A stretch of DNA of 64,000 nt, taken from contig JAWWNJ010000160.1 in NCBI GenBank assembly GCA_037176885.1, positions 248,001 through 312,000 on the forward strand. The letters are read 5' to 3'. The position numbers were made by a program, and so were the translations under genes. Of the stretch, positions 52,827 through 62,949 are shown one piece after another (position 1 is the first letter of the stretch; each line of letters starts with the position of its first letter). This stretch comes from Favolaschia claudopus (Eukaryota; Basidiomycota; Agaricomycetes; Agaricales; Mycenaceae). The notes beneath the pieces were generated by a model that ran no database searches, had not been told where the DNA came from, and saw only the letters and a list, made by a program, of their open reading frames with translations.

Positions 52827-55800
52827 GCGGTACGCCCTCGATCGCGTCTCCTAATCGTTTCGCATGTTTGTATGATGAGTCTGCCAATGTTACATCTGTT
52901 GAACCTGCCGAAATGAAAGACGTACCCCCTGCTCCCCTCCGTTCCCCACGCATCCGGCGAAAGCCTTGGGAACGTAGACTTCCTCAGCGCTATACTGTTG
53001 CTGCTGCACCGGGTGCCAACTCCCTGCATCTCCCCCTTGAGATTCAGGCAGTCCAGGACGCCACCAAGCTTTCCCTCGAAGGTCTCGTTGACTGTGGTGC
53101 CACCTCAGACTTCATTGACTCTGAGTTCGCAGCTAAGTCCGGCCTCCCCCTCCGCCGCCTCGCACAGCCCATTCCAGTTTTCAATGTGGATGGCTCGCCA
53201 AATGAGGCTGGTGCGATCCGCGAGGTGGCTGACGTCGTGCTGCAGTATCGTGGTCACTCTGAGCGCATGCAGCTCGCTGTTACCCGTCTTGGGAAGCAGA
53301 AGCTCATCCTCGGCTACTCCTGGCTCCGGAAGCATAACCCGGAGATCGACTGGGACACCCGAGAGGTCAAGATGAGCAGATGCCCCAGCGAGTGCTCTAC
53401 GTGCCGCACCGAGGTTCGCCTGGAGGCTCGCGCTGCACGCCGAGAGTCCCGCCTGGCCGCTGAGATCCTCCGGCAGCTCCGACTTGGTCCCCTTCCATCC
53501 ATCTGTGCCATAGACTTAGGCGAAGATGAATACGATGACCTGCCAGAGCTGTTCCCGGACTACGAGGATGATGACGAGGATGATGTGGATGAAGTGGATG
53601 ATGCGGATGAAGTGGATGACCCCCTTGAGCCGGGAGACCGGGTGTTCTACACCCAGTTCCTGCCTTCTGAGGATATCCGTGCTGGAAGCACCGTCTCCCA
53701 GCGCCTGGCTGAGGCATACGCCAAAAACTCAGCCCCGGCGCGCTCGGACGTTCCCGAATGGGCCCGAGAGTTTGACGATGTTTTCAACAAGGAGTCCTTT
53801 GACTCGCTGCCTGAACGCCGATCCTGGGACCATGCCATTGAGCTCGTGCCGGACTCTAAACCCACGAACTGCAAGGTCTACCCAATCTCGCCTCTCGAAC
53901 AGAAGGAACTTGATGCCTTCATTGAGGAGGGACTTGGCACTGGCCGGATTCGACCGTCAAAATCACCTATGGCCTCACCCGTCTTCTTCGTCAAGAAGAA
54001 GGACGGCGGACTTCGGTTCGTACAGGACTATCGAGCTTTAAACGCTATGACCGTGAAGAATCGTTACCCGCTCCCCTTAATCAACGACCTCATCAACCGA
54101 CTCAGGGGAGCCCGGTACTTCACGAAGCTCGATGTCCGATGGGGCTTTAACAACGTTCGAATCCGTGAAGGCGACGAGTGGAAGGCAGCGTTCCGGACCA
54201 ACCGGGGACTGTTTGAGCCGCTGGTCATGTACTTCGGTCTGACCAACTCCCCTGCAACCTTCCAGACCATGATGAACGACATCTTCCAGGATCTTATCCT
54301 CTCTGGCGACGTCATGGTCTACCTCGACGATATTCTCATTGCCCACTCAGACATCCGTCGGCATCGAGAGATCGTCCGAGAGGTTCTGCGGAGGCTTCGC
54401 GCAAACAAGCTTTACCTTCGAGCCGAGAAGTGTGAGTTTGAGCGGACCTCCATTGAGTACCTCGGCGTGATTATCTCCCACAACCACGTCGAGATGGACC
54501 CTGTAAAGGTTGCAGGAGTGGCAGCTTGGCCAGCGCCTGAGAATAAGAAGGATGTGCAGCAGTTCCTTGGCTTCACAAACTTCTACCGCCGGTTCATTGC
54601 GGGCTTCTCAGACGTTGCTCAAGCCCTCTTCAGACTCACCAAGAAGGGCATTGCCTGGACCTGGGGGCCTGAAGAGCAAGCTGCCTTTGACGAGCTCAAG
54701 CGGCGGGTGACTCGGGACCCCGTTCTGGTTCTCCCGAACCCCGAACGCCCATACCGGCTCGAGGCTGACAGCTCTGACTATGCCACCGGTGCCGTCCTCT
54801 CCCAGCAGGGTGACGATGTCAAGTGGCATCCGGTTGCGTTCTACTCCAAGAGCCTGAACGAGGTGCAGCGGAATTACGAGATTCACGACAAGGAGATGCT
54901 TGCGATCGTGCGAGCCCTTGAGGAGTGGCGCCACTTCCTTGAGGGCGCGCAGCACCCGGTTGAGATCTGGACGGACCACAAAAACCTGGAATATTTCCGG
55001 AAGGCCCAGAAGCTCAACCGTCGCCAAGCTCGGTGGTCTCTCTACCTCTCCCGTTTTGACTTCTCGCTGCACCACCAACCGGGTCGCCTCATGGGTCGCC
55101 CCGACGCGCTTTCTCGGAGACCGGACCACGGAGTGCAGGACGATAACCAGGACGTTACCCTGCTTCGACCCGAGCTGTTCCACGTTCGCGCCACCGAGGC
55201 CCTGGTTATTGCTGGCCCTGAAGCTCCCCTCCTGCGCGACATTCGTGATGTGCTCGCTGGAGACCCCGACCTTGAAGAGCCCATTGCCCTGACTGCGAAG
55301 GAACTCCTCAAGGCCCGAGGTGTGCGGTCTGCCCGGTCTTCGGAATGGCGTATTGAAGGTGGACTTCTTTACTTCCGGGGGAAGATTGTCGTCCCCCAAG
55401 ACAAGGACCTCCGCCGACGCATCCTGGAGCAGCACCATGACACGCGTGTTGCAGGCCATGCCGGTCGTTTCAAGACCTTGGAGCTCGTGTCTCGGAACGA
55501 CTGGTGGCCCCAGCTGTCGCGCCATGTCGGTCGGTATGTCGCGACTTGTGACTTGTGCTGCCGCACCAAGGCGCTTCGTCGACTTCCGATTGGTGAGCTT
55601 CACCCCACAGAGATCCCAGAAGAGCGCTGGCACACCGTGTCAGTCGACTTTATCGTCGAGCTTCCCGAGGCCCATGGATATGATGCAGTCATGGTCGTTG
55701 TCTGTGCCCTTGGGAAGAGAGCGCACTTCATGGAGTGTCACACCACCATTGACGCGGTTGGTGCTGCTCGGCTGTACTACCGGAACGTCTGGCGCCACCA

Positions 55801-56764
55801 TGGCCTGCCAGAGAAGTACATCTCGGATCGTGGCACCCAGTTCATCGCAGAGTTCACGCGCGAGCTTTGGCGCCTCGTTGGGGTCACCCCAGCCACCTCT
55901 ACGGCCTACCATCCGCAGACCGACGGCCAGACTGAGCGCGTTAACCAGGAACTCGAACAGTATGTCCGGCTCTTCACCAATTACAAGCAGGACGACTGGG
56001 ATGAGCTACTACCTGCAGCGGAGTTTGCGTACAACAACCACATGCACTCCTCCACGCAGCAGGTACCGTTCATGACAGACACTGGTCGGCTTCCACGGAT
56101 GGGCTTTGAGCCCCACGCTGCACGTTCTAGGTTGGAGGCTGTAAACGAGTTCCACGACCGGATTGCGTCAGGGGTTTCTGAGGCGAAGGCCGCACTAGTC
56201 AAGGCCAAGGCAGAGTACAAGCAGTACTATGACCGCCGGCGGACGCCAGCTCCAGACATCAAGGTTGGTGACCGGGTGTGGGTTGATGCTTCAGATATCC
56301 GCACCACCCGCCCTTCGGTCAAATTCTCCCACCGGCGTATCGGCCCCTTCAAGGTTCTGAAGGTCGTCGGTAACGGTGCCTTCAAACTGGAGCTGCCGCC
56401 CCGGTACTCTGCCCTCCACCCTGTCTTCCCCGTCGTGAAGCTTCAGCTTGTGGAAGCCGATCCATTCCCCACTCGCCCCAGACACGAAGAGCCGCCACCA
56501 GTCCTTGACGTTCCTGGCGACAAGCAATGGGAGGTCGAGGAGATACTGGATGCCAAGATCCGCTATGGGAGTCTATGGTACTTTGTTCGCTGGAAGGGTT
56601 ATGACCCGTCCCATGATCAATGGGTGAAGCACTCTAATGTCTTTGCCCCGGACGCTGTCGCTGCCTTCTACCGCAAATACCCTTCCAAACCCCGCTCCAT
56701 TGCTGTCGCTGCCTTTGATTCCCTTCCCTTCCGTGACCGCTCTTCTACTCCAGCTCAGGTGTGA
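52823..56764 (+). CDS. pol: chromovirus C Pol: PR-RT-RH-IN-chromodomain
   Basis: 1,313 codons, no stops, same protein as in copy B. Domain order and residues: protease D90; RT YLDD at 500-503; RNase H ~645-765; integrase D942, D1002, E1038; C-terminal chromodomain ~1235-1290 with aromatic-cage candidates in [10 protein letters not shown]. Chromodomain and domain order place it with Ty3/gypsy chromoviruses such as the MarY1/Tcn type. An intact Pol with matching LTRs suggests this copy, or its source, moved recently. Stop TGA 56762-56764 lies ~38 bp before the 3' LTR. Confidence 0.95.
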   Translation: MSGTPSIASPNRFACLYDESANVTSVEPAEMKDVPPAPLRSPRIRRKPWERRLPQRYTVAAAPGANSLHLPLEIQAVQDATKLSLEGLVDCGATSDFIDSEFAAKSGLPLRRLAQPIPVFNVDGSPNEAGAIREVADVVLQYRGHSERMQLAVTRLGKQKLILGYSWLRKHNPEIDWDTREVKMSRCPSECSTCRTEVRLEARAARRESRLAAEILRQLRLGPLPSICAIDLGEDEYDDLPELFPDYEDDDEDDVDEVDDADEVDDPLEPGDRVFYTQFLPSEDIRAGSTVSQRLAEAYAKNSAPARSDVPEWAREFDDVFNKESFDSLPERRSWDHAIELVPDSKPTNCKVYPISPLEQKELDAFIEEGLGTGRIRPSKSPMASPVFFVKKKDGGLRFVQDYRALNAMTVKNRYPLPLINDLINRLRGARYFTKLDVRWGFNNVRIREGDEWKAAFRTNRGLFEPLVMYFGLTNSPATFQTMMNDIFQDLILSGDVMVYLDDILIAHSDIRRHREIVREVLRRLRANKLYLRAEKCEFERTSIEYLGVIISHNHVEMDPVKVAGVAAWPAPENKKDVQQFLGFTNFYRRFIAGFSDVAQALFRLTKKGIAWTWGPEEQAAFDELKRRVTRDPVLVLPNPERPYRLEADSSDYATGAVLSQQGDDVKWHPVAFYSKSLNEVQRNYEIHDKEMLAIVRALEEWRHFLEGAQHPVEIWTDHKNLEYFRKAQKLNRRQARWSLYLSRFDFSLHHQPGRLMGRPDALSRRPDHGVQDDNQDVTLLRPELFHVRATEALVIAGPEAPLLRDIRDVLAGDPDLEEPIALTAKELLKARGVRSARSSEWRIEGGLLYFRGKIVVPQDKDLRRRILEQHHDTRVAGHAGRFKTLELVSRNDWWPQLSRHVGRYVATCDLCCRTKALRRLPIGELHPTEIPEERWHTVSVDFIVELPEAHGYDAVMVVVCALGKRAHFMECHTTIDAVGAARLYYRNVWRHHGLPEKYISDRGTQFIAEFTRELWRLVGVTPATSTAYHPQTDGQTERVNQELEQYVRLFTNYKQDDWDELLPAAEFAYNNHMHSSTQQVPFMTDTGRLPRMGFEPHAARSRLEAVNEFHDRIASGVSEAKAALVKAKAEYKQYYDRRRTPAPDIKVGDRVWVDASDIRTTRPSVKFSHRRIGPFKVLKVVGNGAFKLELPPRYSALHPVFPVVKLQLVEADPFPTRPRHEEPPPVLDVPGDKQWEVEEILDAKIRYGSLWYFVRWKGYDPSHDQWVKHSNVFAPDAVAAFYRKYPSKPRSIAVAAFDSLPFRDRSSTPAQV

Positions 56765-56789
56765 TCTATGCGTCGAGGCGCCGCATTCC

Positions 56790-56802
56790 GAGGGGGGGAT
56801 GA
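56790..56802 (+). promoter_or_regulatory. polypurine tract of chromovirus C
   Basis: GAGGGGGGGATGA lies directly before the 3' LTR start TGTCAGGGG. The same tract is next to copy B's 3' LTR. Confidence 0.75.
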
Positions 56803-57135
56803 TGTCAGGGGAACTCCTTCTTTTGGCACTACACAGCCACCTATGACGCAGGCCTCCTGCAGATTTCCCACTTTCCTGTCAAATCCCCAAAGCCCTATGT
56901 CATCGTGGAGTAAGGCATGTGACTTGGCCCGGGATCATTGCCGACTGCTCCGAGCTTGTGGGAACTAGTTACTATATGTTTACTGCACCTAGCGTGGGAA
57001 TCCTCAGCCTTTCTTCTCTTTGGATTCTCCCTCGCTAGGTGCGCTGTGATGTATTCTTAATAGCTTCTTAATTAACTTTGGATTCTCCCTCGCTAGACCC
57101 TCGAGACATCTCGGGTCCTAAAGGTTGCCCTTACA
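56803..57135 (+). repeat. 3' LTR of chromovirus C
   Basis: 333 bp, same as 51235-51567 by eye. Followed by ACCAT, which is also the pentamer inside the intact element-D LTR at the corresponding place (58543-58547 region, ..GTAGACCATACTC..). Confidence 0.95.
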
Positions 57136-58637
57136 ACCATACTCAACTACGGGGAGTATATAGATGTAGATAGATATCAAGAGATAAGGAACATCCCAGC
57201 TTGGAATGATGCGAACGAACAAATTCATGTCCTGACACTCCCACCTTCGCAAAGAACGAGATATAGCCTACAAAGGAATAAAAGCAACAATAACGAATGT
57301 GCGAGAGCTCCCACCGAATAGCACATTCAGAAGACAGAAAGAACTATAGCAGTCATACCGAAAACAACGCCCAGGGCAGCGCAAACTGCAATCGAGACAA
57401 TGGCTACAGTCCCCGTCACCGAACGGTCGAAAAGACAGTTGCGCTACAATGGAGAAGTCGGCGAGAACAAGTTTAGTCTCCGCAACCCTGCTATAATTGG
57501 TCGCCCAAATGTGCGATCCATGTGGAAGTCCATGAGCTTTCACCTGGTGATGACCAGATCCTGCGTGCATAGCAGCGCATCGGCCATTAGATACCTAGAA
57601 AAAATACCAGCGAAAATTGGCTCCAGTATCCAAGTGAACAATAAAATCTGGATGTGGTATGCTGTGTGCGCAAGTACAGCACAGCAGGTGGAGCAGCAAT
57701 GTTGGCTCCCACCTATCCCAAGAGACCGCAGCTTGCAGTGCAGTGGTTAGGATTGGAAGTTCGTGGTGTGTTCTGCCGAACGGTAAGGGTTGTGATCCTG
57801 TGATGGAAAGGAAGAGGTCGGCAGAATGAATATGGAAGCTGATGTTGGTAGGAATTGTCGTGCAAGGAGAAGTGAACCGGCAATGGCTGTACACCAGAGG
57901 AGCACCGTTGGAATCCGCGGAACAGCAGGACAATTGAGGTAAATAATAACCTCCTCGAGGGTGAGAATGCTGGGGATGATGGATGGATCATGGAAGGAAA
58001 CAATTCCTTTACCCAGTGAGGATCCAGAGAGAGGTCGAAGCGGCACACAGTGTGGGAGAACTGAGCACAGTGTGTGGGAAAGAACTTTCGGAGAGTCATC
58101 GGGATGAGCAGGTCATGTGCACGGACACTTGACATCCGTGAGAGGTCTGTACAGCAGCGTGAGAACCAGTAGATGCTGTAGAGATAAGAGTGTCGAGGCT
58201 GCAGTGTAAGGGAGGCTCGAGAGGAAGACCTAGGAAGAACAGCAAAGAGTCGAGGTGGATGCGAGGATGGCGTAGATCAGGATGAGCAATGGAAGTAATG
58301 AGTGGATGGTAAGATTCCGGAGGCACGCTGGAGTAAGCCGCTCTCGCATCAAGCTCAGGCGCTAGGGCGCGGGGCCCATAACCTATCAGAATATAAACCG
58401 AGGTGGCTGGAAGCCGATAGAGCTCGATCGGAACAAGAGCTGCTGGAGTGCAGGGGCAGGAGCACACGGAGGGGCACAAGAGAGAAAGACTCAGAGGTCA
58501 AGATGGGGGTTAAGAGTAAGAGTGATTGATTGTAGACCATACTCAACTACGGGAAGTATATAGATGTAGATAGATATCAAGAGATAAGGAACATCCCAAC
58601 TTGGAATGATGCGAACGAACAAATTCATGTCCTGACA
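57136..58637 (-). mobile_element. element D: non-coding copia-type LTR element
   Basis: Minus-strand LTR element without gag or pol. The intact 5' LTR is 58384-58637 (254 bp, TGTCAG..CTGATA). The primer site GGTTATGGGCC (58373-58383, minus) directly adjoins it and matches the initiator-Met half-tRNA site of copia elements. A polypurine tract AAGGTGGGAG lies before the 3' LTR, whose outer part is displaced to 40695-40851 and whose inner part is 57136-57237. TTGGG at 58638-58642 pairs with CCCAA at 40852-40856 as target duplication. The 1.1 kb interior has only short ORFs; it depends on a copia partner. Confidence 0.85.
58384..58637 (-). repeat. 5' LTR of element D
   Basis: 254 bp. It shows the empty target site of the second chromovirus insertion (GTAGACCATACTCAACTAC), which fixes ACCAT as that insertion's target duplication. 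Confidence 0.9.
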
Positions 58638-58642
58638 TTGGG

Positions 58643-58993
58643 GGGCATGCCCGCATCGCTTGATTGCTCCTGCACCAGAGTTTAAAACGCAGTCGGTGTC
58701 TTCCTCGAGAGTGAGCTCCGCCGCATGAGCGGCATGGCTGCTGCTATCGTACTCGCTGTTTCTGTCGTGTGGTGCGAGAAGCTGTGGTCCTAGTTAACAA
58801 TGTTAACTAGCACGACGCTGAGGTAGGCTGCAGCTATTTATGTACCAAAGGACCACTTACTTATATACCATTACAGTAACTAATCGTGCTATTTGTCCAG
58901 GTACATAATCTGAGCTGTTGTTGTTAACTAGCACGACGCTGAGTAACTAATCTTGCTATTTGTCTAGTCTAGGACGGACGTCCGGTTCTGAGA
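58643..58993 (+). repeat. region holding the copia-B 5' LTR
   Basis: The right edge lies just before GGTTACGGGCC (58994-59004), a one-base variant of the initiator-Met half-tRNA primer site. GTTAACTAGCACGACGCTGAG occurs twice (near 58802 and 58922) and AGTAACTAATC-TGCTATTTGTC twice (near 58872 and 58942), so the LTR or its leader carries an internal duplication. The left edge is not determined. Confidence 0.45.
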
Positions 58994-59105
58994 GGTTACG
59001 GGCCCTCGTAGGACGCCAGTTTCACTGCGCCACGTTTTCCGGACGCTATCCAGCACAACAACACCTGCAAACGACCGCAGCTCTAGGCCACGTCATCCGC
59101 CAGAC

Positions 59106-59954
59106 ATGGCGACCACTGCTGAATCCACTACACCGGTGCTCGAAGGAGCAGAAAACTTTCCCATATGGAAGATCCGGATGGAGGGGGAGTTCGCTCGAGA
59201 GAAAGTTGCGCTTATTATCTCTGGCGAGGACACAGCGGCAACTCAAGCCGCTGCGGAAGCAGCAGCGACATTCTCCAGCACAGTCTCCGCAATCTATGGC
59301 GTGGTAACGACTTCCACTCACGCCATCCGTGACTCATTTCGGGTGCGCGACGCTCGGGCTCGTGGTATCATCCACAAGTTCATCTCCAATCACATCCTCA
59401 TGTCTGTCGCCCACCTCACTGGCGCAAAGGAAACATGGGACGCTATTCTTGCCAAGTACGAAAAGGTCAACGTTGGCGCCACCGCTTTCTTCACGCTAGT
59501 CCAGATGCTGGAGACCAAGTGGGATCCCTCTACCAGGTTTGACGACCACCTCACCAAACTGTGATCTGGAAACCTGACCCTCACAAACATGTCACGGCCG
59601 GTCGATGATGAGTTCATGGCATGGATCCTACTCAAGTCGCTGCCGGACACCACCGGCTGGAAGCTGTTCGTCTCCCAGACAGTCAATAGCGTTCCCCAGG
59701 GCGAGAAGCTCAAGTTCTCCGAGGCGGAGCAGCGCATCAAAGCAGAGCTTGCAAACCCCATCATCACCGGCCCACAGGAGTCGGCGCTCGCGGCCACAGC
59801 ACTGCCCTCATCCACGAACTACAGGGGAAAGAAAACCGGTGGTCCGACAAAGAAGTGCCAGCTCCACGGCCTCTGTTACCACGAAACCAAAGACTGCCGT
59901 GACCTGAAGAACAAGGCAGAGGAGGAAAGCGCTAAACGCAGACGGGGGAGGCGA
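59106..59954 (+). pseudogene. gag: copia-B Gag with premature stop
   Basis: ATG 59106 (MATTAESTTPVLEGAENFPI) starts copia-type Gag: WKIRMEGEFAREKVAL, AKETWDAILAKYEKVNVG, FTLVQMLETKWDPSTRFDDH. An in-frame TGA at 59562-59564 interrupts it. The same frame continues SGNLTLTNMSRPVDDEFMAW, ILLKSLPDTTGWKLFVSQ, and a Cys-His knuckle CQLHGLCYHETKDC (CX2HX4HX4C). The gag frame ends at TGA 59955-59957. A one-base change near 59950 separates it from the protease frame that follows (GGDESGHYVTAFGNS). Confidence 0.88.
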
Positions 59955-60137
59955 TGAGAGTGGACATTATGTTACTGCATTCGGAAACTCTGTATCCAAG
60001 GACCTTGCTAAACGCATTGGAGCCTATGCTGCGAGTGAACTGAAAGCCAACGCCGTGTACGCCACAATCCTCGATACCGGCGCGTCAACGCGCATGGTGC
60101 CTGTCTTGGAGTGGTTCATCGCAAACACCTTTAGGCA

Positions 60138-60322
60138 TGTCAGGGGATTCCACAGCTATGAGATCTTCTGACTTGGGCAGAAGTTCTCTGTCTCGAAGAC
60201 ATCATGCTGTGTGCTCACTTATGTCATATCTTACGTCACCTCTTGTATATAAGTAGTTCACTGGGGATCTCTGATCCCCAGGTTTGTTATCGACTTGGCT
60301 CCTGGGCCCTTCTCCCCTTACA
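60138..60322 (+). mobile_element. solo LTR, 185 bp
   Basis: TGTCAGGGGATTCC..CTCCCCTTACA with AGGCA directly repeated on both sides (60133-60137, 60323-60327). The ends match those of the chromovirus LTRs (TGTCAGGGGA../CCCTTACA), so it is probably a solo LTR from a related family. A TATATAAGTAG box lies near 60246. Confidence 0.9.
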
Positions 60323-60411
60323 AGGCAGCTCGAACCCCCAAGAAAAGTACGCTTTGGGGATGAGTCATTTGCTGATGCCACCGGGATTGGGGAGATCCAG
60401 ATTCTCAGCAC

Positions 60412-60800
60412 TGTCAGTCAATCAATCAATATTCCATTATCCTCACTGCGGGCCGTTTATCGGCCCATGTCGGAGTCTAGCAGTACATTGACTGTATCAC
60501 TAATTGTTAATCATTCGGCTGCCCGTGATCCTTCAAACTCTCTGCGCAACGAGGGGCTGTGTTTCTCCAAACGGGGTTGTAGGTGCCGCACTACCGCTTG
60601 GCGTGAGTGACACGATCGTGAGGCGATCACGTGCCAGTGTGGTCATGAGGTTGGTCAGCCGAAATCGGCGCGGCGGAATCTCGGAGTGTCTAAATTGTTT
60701 CTGCGAGGGAGGGGGCTGCAGGATTCGAACCTGCGACCTTAGCAGTGTGCGCGTGGTCGACCTTAGGGGATGGTTACCGCTGTGCCATCCAACCCCCTGA
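60412..60800 (-). mobile_element. tRNA-derived SINE
   Basis: Minus orientation. The 5' head at 60711-60797 has A box TGGCACAGCGG, perfect B box GGTTCGAATCC, a 7-bp acceptor stem (GGGGGUU/AGCCCCC) and a 5-bp T stem. The anticodon arm is not foldable and TAAGGTCG is duplicated within it. The body follows with TTTAGACACTC-CGAGATTC (shared with 13543-13815). The 3' tail reads (ATTG)n, ATTGATTGATTGACTGACA, at 60412-60430. It interrupts copia-B protease. A target duplication is not clear. Confidence 0.72.
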
Positions 60801-60821
60801 GTCAAGGGGAAGCAGACAGTG

Positions 60822-62265
60822 CCAGACACTGCTCACGCTCTCAAACGTCCTTTACGTTCCTTCATTCCAAATCTCCCTCATCTCCGTGCAGAAGCTAGCC
60901 CAGTACGGTAACCTGACCTCAATCTTTGGGAAGACGGGTGGACATGTTCTCGACCGCGACGGTGACGTCGTCTTGGAAGTAAACCATGACCAAGGCCTCT
61001 ACCATCTTACCGCTGAGCCGGTGGTGCAGGAGGAACACGCACTGGCTGCTGTCGACATCAACCTTCTGCACCGCCGGATGGCCCACGTGGGAATGGATAG
61101 CCTTGAGCGCATGGTCAAGAAGGGACATCTGAAAGGCGTTGACCGAGTCACTGGCACTCCGAAATTCTGTCATGCCTGTGCACAAGGCAAGATGCGCAAG
61201 CAGCCTTTCCCAACGGAGGGACGTCAACGGGCAACACGCCCACTACAAATCATACACAGTGACGTTGGTGGACCAGTCAGCCTACAATCTCGAGACGGCT
61301 ACCGTTACTGGATCACGTTCTTTGATGACCATAGCGGCTTTGACTGGGTGCTTTACCTCAAGAAGAAAAGTGATGTGCATGCTGCATTTAGACAATGGAA
61401 GGCGGACGTACAAGCTTTCTTTGAGGAAGAGATCGAGGAGATCATATTCTCTGAGAACTTCATTGACTTCTGGCGCACTGATAACGGGGGGAGTTCACCT
61501 CTAACGAACTGGAGGCAGAGCTAAAGGCTAGTGGAATCATCCACCACACTACCGCTGCAGATACCCCCGAACAGAATGGCGTGGCGGAACGCGCAAACCA
61601 AACGCTAGTATCGACCGCCCTCACCATGCTCATCGACTCTGGCCTTCCTCAGAACTTCTGGAAGGAGGCAATGGGCTGCGCCTCCTACGTGCTGGGACGA
61701 CGTCCGTACTCCTCGAACGGTGGTGTACCCCCATACGAGACACTCTTCAAACGCAAGGTTGACCCGCTCGAGTTTCGACCATTTGGCTGCACAGGTTACG
61801 CCTTGATACCAAAAGACAAACGCGTTGGGAAATTCTCAAACCGTGGTCCGCGTTGCATCATGCTTGGTTATGGAAATGGGGATGTTGGAGACGGGAAGAA
61901 AGCCTACCGCCTGCTTGACGTGAAGACGAAGGCCATCTTCCACAGCCGACATGTCCGTTTTGACGAAACTGGGGAGACAGACACATCTATCCTTGATGAG
62001 TCAAGACTACCCCAAACCCAGTGGGAGTTCCTCTTCCGCCCAGAGCAGGAGAGAGAGCCTTCAGACAGTGAGAGCGTCATCGATGAGATCCTCGAGCCAG
62101 TGGGAGCACCAGAAAATTTTTCATTTTGGCAAAGGGGGGACACAGACACAGAGAGCATTAGCACAGGCACTGCAATAAAACGGGAAACTCCTTCTCGCAT
62201 TCCTGTCCCAATCAACCCGACATCAATCTCTGAGCACATTGCCCGCAAGAAAATCCTGTTGCGCC
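60822..62265 (+). pseudogene. pol: copia-B integrase (frameshifted, 3'-truncated)
   Basis: End of protease (LLTLSNVLYVPSF), then GAG-pre-integrase LYHLTAEPVVQEEHAL. The zinc site reads H..H (LLHRRMAH) and C..C (FCHACAQGK). The integrase core has D in HSDVGGPVSL and D in WRTDNGG. One G is missing from a homopolymer near 61488, after which the frame is 61498-62543: ELEAELKASGIIHHTT, E in PEQNGVAERANQT, ASYVLGRRPYSSN, FRPFGCTGYALIPKDKR, SRHVRFDETGE. Copia homology ends near 62265 (SEHIARKK), before the RT. RT, RNase H and 3' LTR are absent. Confidence 0.87.
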
Positions 62266-62949
62266 TGAAATACCTCCATTGGGAGGATTTCTTACCTTCA
62301 ATATCCATTATACAAAGGACGGGTGTTCACGTAAGGGCTATCTGGCCAATCAGAAGACAACTTTTAACAGTTGACCGTCAAACTCTCAACTGTCAAAGTT
62401 ATAACTGTCAAACGTGTGAACTGGCCCTTCCTTTATATTCGTCTTTGCCCAATCTTTGCCCTCCTTTCCTTTTACTTAGCCCTCCTCAACACCTTTCAAG
62501 TTTCCGTTGTATTTTTCAGTCTTGCAATGAGGGTTTACAATAAGGGTATTCATGGTATGTTCTGATTGTTGGTGCGGTGGCGACTGCCTTCCTCGGCATA
62601 TCGGCCCCCGGGCTCACACTGCTCAATTCTGCAATCAGGGCATTTTCCAGAGCCAATCTGACTTCATAGGATGTGATAAAATCATCTTAGGCTGTGTTCA
62701 GATGCTTTCTCAAAGCTACATACTCAATAGGTGAGCCTGTAAAAATCACCGTTGTTCACTTTTACCATCAGTACTGATCGTAAAACTGACAACGGCGAAT
62801 ACAGCCACCGGCGACATCATACCTATGACGTCTTTGCGACCAAGTAAAAGAACTTTGTGCCAAAGACGTCATAACTCGGCGCCGAGCTCGGTCTAGACTC
62901 CAGAGTCCAGAGGCGTCACATCTGATACGGGACCGCCTCACCTCGATAG
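62266..62949. other. junction sequence between copia-B and the LINE
   Basis: No coding content recognised. A perfect 13-bp inverted repeat TATGACGTCTTTG / CAAAGACGTCATA lies at 62824-62836 and 62861-62873. Part of this may be the LINE 5' region, but I cannot set its start. Confidence 0.4.

Larger units (their letters stand above)
51235..57135 (+). mobile_element. chromovirus copy C, full length
   Basis: This 5,901 bp element is the same length as copy B and nearly identical to it, on the plus strand. LTRs are 51235-51567 and 56803-57135 and read identically by eye. Flanks are gtcgt (51230-51234) and accat (57136-57140), which do not match each other but match the reverse complements of copy B's flanks. 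Gag and Pol are open; by sequence it could be an active copy. Confidence 0.95.
59955..60821 (+). pseudogene. copia-B protease, interrupted twice
   Basis: SGHYVTAFGNSVSKDL leads to the aspartic protease site ATILDTGASTRMVPVLEWF (D-T-G). A solo LTR (60138-60322) then interrupts it. Removing it with one AGGCA gives IANTFRQLEPPRKVRFGDES and ADATGIGEIQILSTV in one frame. A SINE (60412-60800) follows, after which LLTLSNVLYVPSFQISLISV resumes in another frame. So the domain carries two independent insertions and cannot be made as one protein. Confidence 0.82.

Noticed and set aside
57400..58135. coding potential inside element D (ORFs on both strands, one with a hydrophobic stretch near 57.38 kb)
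   Set aside because: The frames are short, overlap in several phases and none resembles Gag, protease or envelope. A non-coding interior is the simpler reading.
60711..60797. functional tRNA gene on the minus strand
   Set aside because: Acceptor, D and T arms form, but no 17-nt anticodon arm can be folded and TAAGGTCG is duplicated inside. The sequence continues into a SINE body with an (ATTG)n tail.
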